DNA of 64,000 bases, from positions 24,222,800-24,286,799 of the forward strand of contig NC_079518.1 in the NCBI RefSeq assembly GCF_000801105.2, written 5' to 3'. Of this stretch, positions 57,216 through 64,000 are shown in pieces (position 1 is the stretch's first letter; every line of letters begins with the position of its first letter). This DNA comes from Raphanus sativus (Eukaryota > Streptophyta > Magnoliopsida > Brassicales > Brassicaceae). The notes under the pieces are model-generated. The model was given only the letters and a program-made list of their open reading frames with translations, did no database searches and was not told the origin of the DNA. A program made the translations under genes and the position numbers.

Positions 57216-58510
57216 AAAACAATTCAATTTTGAAGGATCGGCTGTCTGCACATGAAATTAGAGAAGAAACCATTAGGAGGAAGATCCTTAATTTTGGCTA
57301 ATCATGTCTATATAAATGAGATTTTGCTAGATTACACTCAGAATATATTCTGGAAACTCATCCCAAATATGTTACATGATATCCTAAATAAAATATATAT
57401 TTAATAACTGAGACTCTGCTCGAATACCCTTATTAAATTTCTTTCCAAATATTTAGATAAATGATTGTTTAACATTCATTACACGCTTTGATTCTCTTCG
57501 AAAACAGACTTATGCAAGAAAACACACTTTTTTTAAAACTCATCCCGAAAGTGCCAAGCTTTCCTAGATAACATATGTGTTTTATAATGATACCACATTT
57601 AACATTTCTTGATAGAATTATTGAAAATGTTCAAGCTATCCTATTTTAATGTTCTCTGTTTGATATGTGCTCTCTATTTTGTAGACAGTGAACTTTATTT
57701 GGTGATTTCTATAGCCAATGAATTTTCTTATTGATTTTGATTATGTTTTTTTTTTGAAAGATTAAGTTCCAAATTAGGATAGACATCCTGAACAAAGATT
57801 GTCTAACATTCCTTAAACGCTTTTGATTCTCTTGGAAAACAGACTTATGCAAGAAAACACACTTATTTTTTTTTTTGGAAACTCATCCTGAAAGTGCCAC
57901 AAGCTTTCCTAGATAATATATGTGTTTTATAATTATACTACATTTAATATTTTCTTGATAGAATTACTGAAAATGCTTCAAGACATCCTAAAAATTATTC
58001 AATTCATTACAAACTTCGTAGGAACATTCCATACTTGCCCAAGTCAACATTAATAGCAAACAAAGTTCAAAAACATAGTCTAAACTAAACAGAAAAGGAG
58101 TGTGACATGTTTGGTTTCTCTAATCTTCCTTGAAATCGTTTCTTCTGCTTGATTCGGCTTGAATGGTGTCAGTCTGGAAAAATCAGGAAGGCTATCATGC
58201 TTATGTACAAAAACTTCCAAAACTACTTGAAATTTTCCAAAATGGCTTGGCAATTATTTTGTCGTGACAGCAAAAATTAGTTGAACTGTTTATGATTTGT
58301 CCTGACAAAATCTCAGGGGAAACAAGATATTCTTGAAACAAAATCTCAGGGGAAACAAGATATCTCCAGAATTACAATGGAAATGAGTAGTGGTTCACAC
58401 AAGAAACAAAATCTGAGAGAGGTAAAAATTGGAAGTAGGAGATATGACCTTGTTTCCTGTTAAAATCAGAGACAGCAAAAACTTCAAAACAGAGTTTAAG
58501 CAATGAGTCA
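57216..58510. other. Repeat-derived region with a spaced direct repeat
   Basis: Two copies of about 185 bp (57469-57650 and 57809-57995) share AAAACAGACTTATGCAAGAA, GAAAGTGCCA..AGCTTTCCTAGATAA and ATTTCTTGATAGAATTA. Sequence near 54185-54235 is related to the start of these copies, so the minisatellite and this region may belong to one large element. No gene before the SEC12-like relic. Confidence 0.5.
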
Positions 58511-58515
58511 CATAC

Positions 58516-58904
58516 TTGCAACTCTCTGGCAATGCACTGATAATAAGGAAGACCAGTGACCACAACCCTACCCACCTGTTTAAAAACAAAATAAAATCAA
58601 ATCCGTGCGATCAGATACATAACATACTCACTAGGTATGAACAGAGAGAAACGTTCACACTTACAGGTTGTTCCAAGAGAGAATTGGTTTCGAGATAAAC
58701 ACGACAGATTACGATGACGTTAGGTATCATGTGTCCCCCATCTCCGCCTCCACCTGCCAACGCGATGCAGCTCCGGGAGGTCCACGTCGAAGACTCGCAG
58801 CCGTCTTCGGAATTCTCCTTACCCTTATAAATTTTTTATCTAACGGTTTCTTCAGGGATCCAGTGTGCTGCGAAGATCGGCCCGTAAGTCTGCGTATTCG
58901 CCAT
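58516..58904 (-). pseudogene. 5' fragment of a SEC12-like (STL2P-type) WD40 gene
   Basis: From the ATG at 58904 the frame reads MANTQTYGPIFAAHWIPEET, stops at TAA after VR, and then continues in the same frame to CIALAGGGGDGGHMIPNVIV and LETNSLLEQP. A good donor (CCT|GTAAGT, ends 58665) and acceptor (TAAACAG, exon from 58575) join it to VGRVVVTGLPYYQC..ELQ, followed by a GTATGT donor at 58515. Motifs AGGGG...IPNVI and PVGRVV.TG.LPY match the N-terminus of plant SEC12-like proteins, the ER exchange factors for SAR1. WD40 blades downstream are absent, and one in-frame stop lies in exon 1. It is a truncated pseudogene or transposed fragment. Confidence 0.7.
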
Positions 58905-58974
58905 TGCTTCTCCTCCTCCTCCGTGTCTCCTTCTTCTTAGCCGCGTTGCGGCCCGTCGAATAGATAGAGAAGAA

Positions 58975-59965
58975 GAATGGTTCTGATTTTTTTTTTTTTT
59001 TTTCTGTTTTTAATTAATTTTAAAACAAGGGTACTAAGAACATTTTGCCCATTAATGAATGTCATTTCTGTGATTTTCTTCTTCTGGTGCTATTCAGGAG
59101 ACAAAAACTTCAAAAGTGTCATTATGGAGAATTGCCTTTTATATATTGTACATAAAACTTTTAGAAATTTATAAAAACTCCAAAAAGGTTTAAAATTGAA
59201 AATAGTTTTATAAAATAATAAAACTTTATAAATTTCACAAAACAACAAATTAAATAAATAAACCACAAAATCACAATCAAAATATATCTAAACCACAACC
59301 TAACAACAAAATCTAACATCTAATTCATAAAATTCTTTATCCTAACATAAATGCAACATTCAAAACCTAAAATTCACAATTTCACAATCTAAAAGTAACA
59401 TAAGTCAAATGAGAAAAGGAAAGAGGTGACTTACGTAATTTGTGAGGTGGATTTGAGGAGTCTAAGGCTTAAAATCGCCAGATTAGAAAGAGAGAGATGG
59501 AGAGAATTTGTGTGGTTTAGAGAGAGAGAGAGAAGAGAAATGAGGAAAAAGAAGGGGTTTACATTTTTTATTTTGGCTCTTCACGAAAAATTAAGCGGAA
59601 TTTTTTGGGAAATTTTATTTCCGACGAATATACCATTTTCATCAGAAATTTGTCGGAATATACCATTTTGTCGAAATATATCATATTCGTCGGAATATAC
59701 CATAATCTTCGGAAATTCGTCAGAAATATATTCGTCAGAAATTTTTGATGAATTTCCGACGAATTACGTATTGGGGTTTCAGAATATAGAAAAAAATAGA
59801 CCGATAATAGCCATTGAATTGATGATTTTTAGGGGTTTATAATATTCATAATGTTTGGAAACACTTGAAAACACTCAAATTAAAGATTGTAAGATGGATC
59901 ACCGTAAAGTATTTTCTTAAGTGTATAAATGTTAAAGAGAAAGATTATGTATCCGTTGCATGCAT

Positions 59966-60007
<42 letters not shown>

Positions 60008-60421
60008 TTAAATAATTGAGGTATTATTAACCCACATCATATTTATCATTTAATATATGTCATGGTGATCTTGTAGGTATCCATTTGAACATTTATTTTG
60101 AATATTTTATACTTAAAACTCAAGTTCCTCGGATATTTCTGAAGAAATATCTGAAGAATTTCCTACAAATTTCTTTGCTATCCGTCGGAATTTCGTACCC
60201 AAATCTATACACTAAATTGTTTAATCTTCCTCGAGAGTCACCAGTATTTCGTCGATTATTTCAGACGAAAAAAGTTTGTCAAAAATTCCTAGGATATTTT
60301 CAATGAATGGTAAAATTTCATATTCTTCGTAAATTCGTCAAAAATTCCTCAGAAATTTCCAACGAATATTTCTTCTGTCAGAATTTTCCTCAGATATTAC
60401 TATATATGTTTTATTGTAGTG
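58975..60421 (-). mobile_element. CACTA/En-Spm-like remnant
   Basis: The right border, read inward on the minus strand, is CACTACAATAAAACATATAT, a CACTA terminus. Both flanks of the interior carry multiple subterminal words TTCCGACGAAT / ATTCGTCGGAA (59600-59790 and 60120-60370), as in Brassicaceae CACTA elements. The left terminus was not found, so the element is truncated there and the left coordinate is a guess. No transposase. Confidence 0.65.
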
Positions 60422-60599
60422 CTACTCCCTACTCTGTGTGAGTAGTGTTTGAGTTTCAGTCTGCACCGCTACCATTTGTGCTTTAGTCCATAGTATTGCT
60501 TATGTCTCTGCCAACTGTAAAGTATCTCTAGAATCTTTACCAGTACCGCGGTTAAAAATATTATCATTAAAATATATCATAGAATCCAATTAAATTGAC

Positions 60600-61240
60600 G
60601 GTCTTCTATGCCTGTTGCAATCCTTCAAAAAAAAAAATCCATATTCGCATAAACCGATTGCATAGGAAAACTAAATGGTTTGTGGAGGTCCTTGAGAGAG
60701 CCTATACTTTAATGGCAGAAGGACATTCAAGGACATGGTTCATCGTTTCCTCATTTGCTCCACATCTTTTACAGTGTGTTTCACACTTTATCCCTCGAAT
60801 TTTGAGTTTCTCTTTACTGGTAAACTCAAAATAATTTTCCAAAGAAAATGTTTCAGCTTTATAAAGTATTTAATTTTTCATGAATAAGCCTATAAATCCT
60901 TAGTATATGGGCCGAAAAATGGTGCATGCATTTCTCTATCCAGATAGAGATGTTCTACTTCATATCCAAACTTAAATGTGTACCTTCCATACAATGTAAA
61001 GTACCATCTGTCTTTATCAGTGGATTGTATACGTCTCAATGGAATAATCTTACTGAGTGTCATGCTGTCTGTGACAACCAAAGTCTTAATTACCTAATGT
61101 ATTCCATGTTTGTGATGTAGGATTGATTAGGACTGGACAAACAGACCAAATCCGAAAATCTAAACTGAACTTCTCGGGAATGTAGATGATTGCATCACGG
61201 ACATCCCAATCAGAAATGGAACTTACTCGACTTTCTTAAT
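60600..61240 (-). pseudogene. LINE fragment (zf-RVT region)
   Basis: Minus-strand frames read DRWYFTLYGRYTFKFGYEVE, then KLKIRGIKCETHCKRCGANE and TMNHVLECPSAIKV, the conserved zinc-binding reverse-transcriptase-associated domain of plant LINEs (RGI.C...C..C......NHV...CP). Stops and frameshifts are present. It is a different copy from the LINE at 49-52 kb. Confidence 0.75.
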
Positions 61241-61635
61241 ATTATGCAATAAAAACTTACTTTGAAAGTGGTGTCTGAATGACGAAATATCACATTTTTT
61301 TACATTTACTAATTATTTAATTAAATTGTTTTAAGAGCATGTTCCAACGGGGAACTACAAGAGTTAAATTGCATTATTACATAAAATACATCTTGTATTC
61401 ATCAACTTAAGTCAATTTGTTAATGTTTTTGTGTGATATACAGTGCAATTTCCCATAATTTAACAGCAATTTTTCTTTGTCATATCAATATTCAAGTTAT
61501 TTACATAAAAAAGAAACTAAAAACCTAATAATAAAGAAGGTCGGAAATGTGAATGTCTAATGTTTTTATATGAGTCTCTCTTGGTTTTACCAACCAATAT
61601 AATTTTGTTTAAAAAAATATAGTAGTAGTTAACAA
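61241..61635. other. AT-rich spacer
   Basis: No gene or repeat recognised. Confidence 0.45.
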
Positions 61636-62235
61636 AAAAAAATATATTTTTAACATCGTCACCAAAATACTAAACTTTAATTCCAAAACAGTAAACACTA
61701 AATCTTAAAAATAGTAAATCATTAATCATAAACTCTAAACCCTTAGATAAATCATAAACTCTAAATCCTAGTCTTTGAACCCTTGGATAAACCCTAAAAC
61801 CCTTAGATAAACCCAAAACCCTTGGATAGACACTAAACCATAAACACTAAACACTAAATCTTAAAAAGACTAAACTCTTAATCCTAAACCTTAAACCTAT
61901 AATCTTTAAAATATTTTTAATATCGTCAACAAAACACTAAACCCTAAATCCTAAACTCTAAATCTTAAACACTATACTCTAAATTCTTGGGTAAACCATA
62001 AACTCTTTAGTATTTATCCAAGGGTTTAGGATTTAGGATTAAATGTTTAAATTTTTAAGATTTAGTGTTTGATGATTATTATTTAGACTAGAATTTATCC
62101 AAGGGTTTAGGGTTTTATTTATGATTTCAGATTTACCTAAAAGTTTATGGTTTAATATTTATGATTTAGGTTTACTATTTTGGATTTAGGGTTTAATATT
62201 TTACTGACAACGTTAAATTATGTTTAAAATAATTG
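61636..62235. repeat. Fold-back array of telomere-like words
   Basis: From 61660 to 62000 the plus strand carries many AAACCCTA / TAAACCCT-like words; from 62010 to 62200 the orientation flips to TTTAGGGTTT-like words. The outer borders are also inverted copies (AACATCGTCACCAAAATACT at the left; reverse complement of the right AACGTTGTCAGTAAAATATT). It looks like a palindromic transposable element made of degenerate telomere-like repeats, not a true interstitial telomere. Confidence 0.65.
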
Positions 62236-62640
62236 GCAATAACAAATATATTTTTATTTATTTTAATATTTTTATTTTAAAAACATAATATAATTTGATA
62301 AATATTTTGTTTCATTTTAAAAATATATTAAATATGAAATATTAAAATCTTATTGATCGGTGAATCTGTAGGGTTAATCTATATTGATTGATTGACAATT
62401 ACTACTATATTTTATTTATTTTCATCCAAATGGTAAACTCAAGATAAACTCTTTTTATATTAACGAATATGTAAATTATTCATGATCTTTTCGGTTGACA
62501 AAAAAAGATTCATGATCTCTTCGTTCTTGATATTCCATACGAATCACTTTTGTCCGGAGCACCACGTGACAAATAAAGGCAAGACAGTAATAACAGAACA
62601 AGAGGAACAGGAAAAACAATGTGAACCATAAAGGACAAAT
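62236..62640. other. 3' side of the small gene
   Basis: AT-rich. A CACGTG G-box lies at about 62562-62567, downstream of the minus-strand small gene. Confidence 0.35.
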
Positions 62641-62647
62641 ACATTAA

Positions 62648-62839
62648 TTACAGAAATCCCACTAGAGGAATGGGGATCGCGGTGTGATTACTCCGACGGC
62701 CGTTCCTCACCGCTAAATGTTGAATAGGCGGCGGAGGACGGTTACGGAAAGCTACTTCGATTGATTCTGCCAAGGCAGCGACGAAATCTACTGTTAGTTT
62801 CACCAACTCGATGCAAATCTCAAGTTTCATAGTCACCAT
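62648..62839 (-). CDS. Small conserved-looking protein, 63 residues
   Basis: Starts MVTMKLEICIELVKLTVDFV and continues AALAESIEVAFRNRPPPPIQ, with one amphipathic or membrane-like helix (about residues 4-30) and a Pro/Arg-rich tail ending IPLVGFL. Base composition is GC-richer than the surroundings, a TATATATA box sits at 62963-62970, about 125 bp upstream, and a CT-rich leader (reverse of TTCTGCTTCTCTCTATTTTC) precedes the ATG. Position just beyond PEX2 corresponds to a small unknown protein, AT1G49500, in Arabidopsis order as I remember it. Function unknown. Confidence 0.6.
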   Translation of the reverse strand: MVTMKLEICIELVKLTVDFVAALAESIEVAFRNRPPPPIQHLAVRNGRRSNHTAIPIPLVGFL

Positions 62840-62962
62840 TTCGGACGAAGAACAACAACTTTTTCCTTTTAATATCCTCTTTGATTTCTGCTTCTCTCTA
62901 TTTTCCGCGTCTTCCAGATATAGTGCTCGTCTTTGCTAAGTCTTGCATGAAAAAACCAAAGG

Positions 62963-62970
62963 TATATATA
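62963..62970 (-). promoter_or_regulatory. TATA box of the small gene
   Basis: TATATATA on the minus strand about 125 bp upstream of the start codon. Confidence 0.4.
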
Positions 62971-64000
62971 CAAATATCCAAATTATTATTTTATTTTAAT
63001 GGTTTATGATAAATGGTCGACTAAAATACAACGTGGCATTTATACTTGCAAGCAATTATTAGCAACTTTTTGTTTTCTGTTCTTTGGAAGATGCTTCGTT
63101 GGCCTTTGGTTTATACGAAGAGCCAATAATTCCTAGGGGGCGTTTCTTTGCATGCAAGATTGCAAATATATGTATATTTACAGAATACGCACATGGGTAC
63201 TAATAACGTATCTGCCTAAATAATTTTAATATAATAGTATATGGTATTAGTGTCAGTGCCGTCCCAAACAATTAGGTGGCTTAAAGCATTTAAAAAAAAT
63301 TGGCTTTCTTAAAAAAACATTGTCTCCTCTCTACAACATCGCCTCAAAGCAAAATTATGTGTGTCTATAGAAAAGTTTAAAGTTTTTTATAAAGGGAAAT
63401 TGCAGGCCATGACAATAGCAAAACCAAAAAAAAAAATTTACCCATATGAATTTCTTGGTTATGATATTTCAACAATATTTCCTATATTATCCTTTCTCAC
63501 TTTCCCATTTCTTTTTAACTAATTTTATCTGTTCAAAAATAACTTATTCAAATTTTTTACATATCTATAAAAAACATAGATTTTTTTCTGTATATGACAT
63601 GTTTTGAATTTTGTAAAACTAACATAATTTATAAAATTGAATATATACAGTTATAATGTAATTATGTGCTATTCTACTTATAAAATATAGAATAGAATTA
63701 TAAATTATATAATCTTTCTTTCATCTCTCATATTTTTTCTCTACTCATATATACATCCATGTCTTCCTCTTTTTTTCTCTCTTTCTATCTCTTTCTCATC
63801 TCACCTTTCTCTATTCATTCTTGTGTTATATTTCTTTTTTTTTTACCATATAATGTTCAAATAATATATTTTGTATTATATTCTATTTACGAAATATAGA
63901 ATAGGATTGTTTTTATGTTCCATCAATTTGTCATCCTCTTTCTCCTTCTCTTCCATCCATCTTTCTCTCTCTTTTTCCATCGTGTAAACTATTCTAATTT
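62971..64000. other. Intergenic sequence to window end
   Basis: No gene seen. A CAGTGCCGTCCCA word at 63254 resembles a hAT-MITE end, and GGCTTAAAGC/GGCTTTCTT follow, but no partner end was found. The last 300 bp are pyrimidine-rich (CTCTTTTT) and could be upstream sequence of a gene beyond the window. Confidence 0.4.

Noticed and set aside
61636..62235. True interstitial telomere
   Set aside because: Repeats are degenerate, spaced and reverse orientation, unlike a run of exact TTTAGGG units.

Overview
This is nuclear DNA of a flowering plant, almost certainly a member of the Brassicaceae and probably Brassica or a close relative. Five conserved protein genes fit the order I recall for Arabidopsis thaliana chromosome 1, AT1G49450 to about AT1G49500: a WD40 protein, a TMEM45/DUF716 membrane protein, a REM-type B3 protein, RTV1 (a VRN1 relative), the pollen LRR-extensin PEX2, and then a small hydrophobic protein. 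Locus numbers and lengths come from memory, not from a search. The sequence is AT-rich, genes are sparse, and transposon debris fills the space between them.

Layout. 1-4.9 kb: WD40 gene with promoter. 4.9-8.7 kb: small TIR elements, two of them hAT-like with 8-bp target duplications, and short tandem duplications. 8.69 kb: an intron-containing tRNA-Tyr. 10.1-11.0 kb: DUF716 gene. 11.1-33 kb: a block of transposon sequence. It holds Tourist/Harbinger-like elements, a 2.3-kb Helitron, a decayed autonomous PIF/Harbinger element with a Myb-like ORF1 and a DDE transposase, many arrays built from GATCTGC/GCAGATC words, and a nearly identical 2.46-kb tandem duplication. 33.1-35.8 kb: a second Helitron. 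36.1 kb: a SINE. 37-41 kb: two convergent B3 genes (REM-like and RTV1) separated by duplicated 3' flanks and a BCS1-type AAA-ATPase fragment. 41.5-45.1 kb: MITEs, local duplications and a third Helitron, whose unoccupied paralogous site is also present. 45.1-47.4 kb: PEX2 on the minus strand. 49.1-52.4 kb: a dead LINE. 54.3-57.2 kb: a minisatellite of about 68-bp units. 58.5-58.9 kb: a broken 5' end of a SEC12-like gene. 59-60.4 kb: a CACTA-like remnant. 60.6-61.2 kb: another LINE fragment. 61.6-62.2 kb: a fold-back array of telomere-like words. 62.6-62.8 kb: a small gene.

The genes do not form a pathway; they are a collinear chromosomal segment. The most unusual observations are: (a) a WG-dipeptide tandem repeat, resembling Argonaute hooks, in the decayed Harbinger ORF1; (b) remains of a lost first B3 domain just upstream of the RTV1 start; (c) a Helitron whose ends are fixed to the base by an empty-site duplicate; and (d) the 40-unit AT-rich minisatellite.
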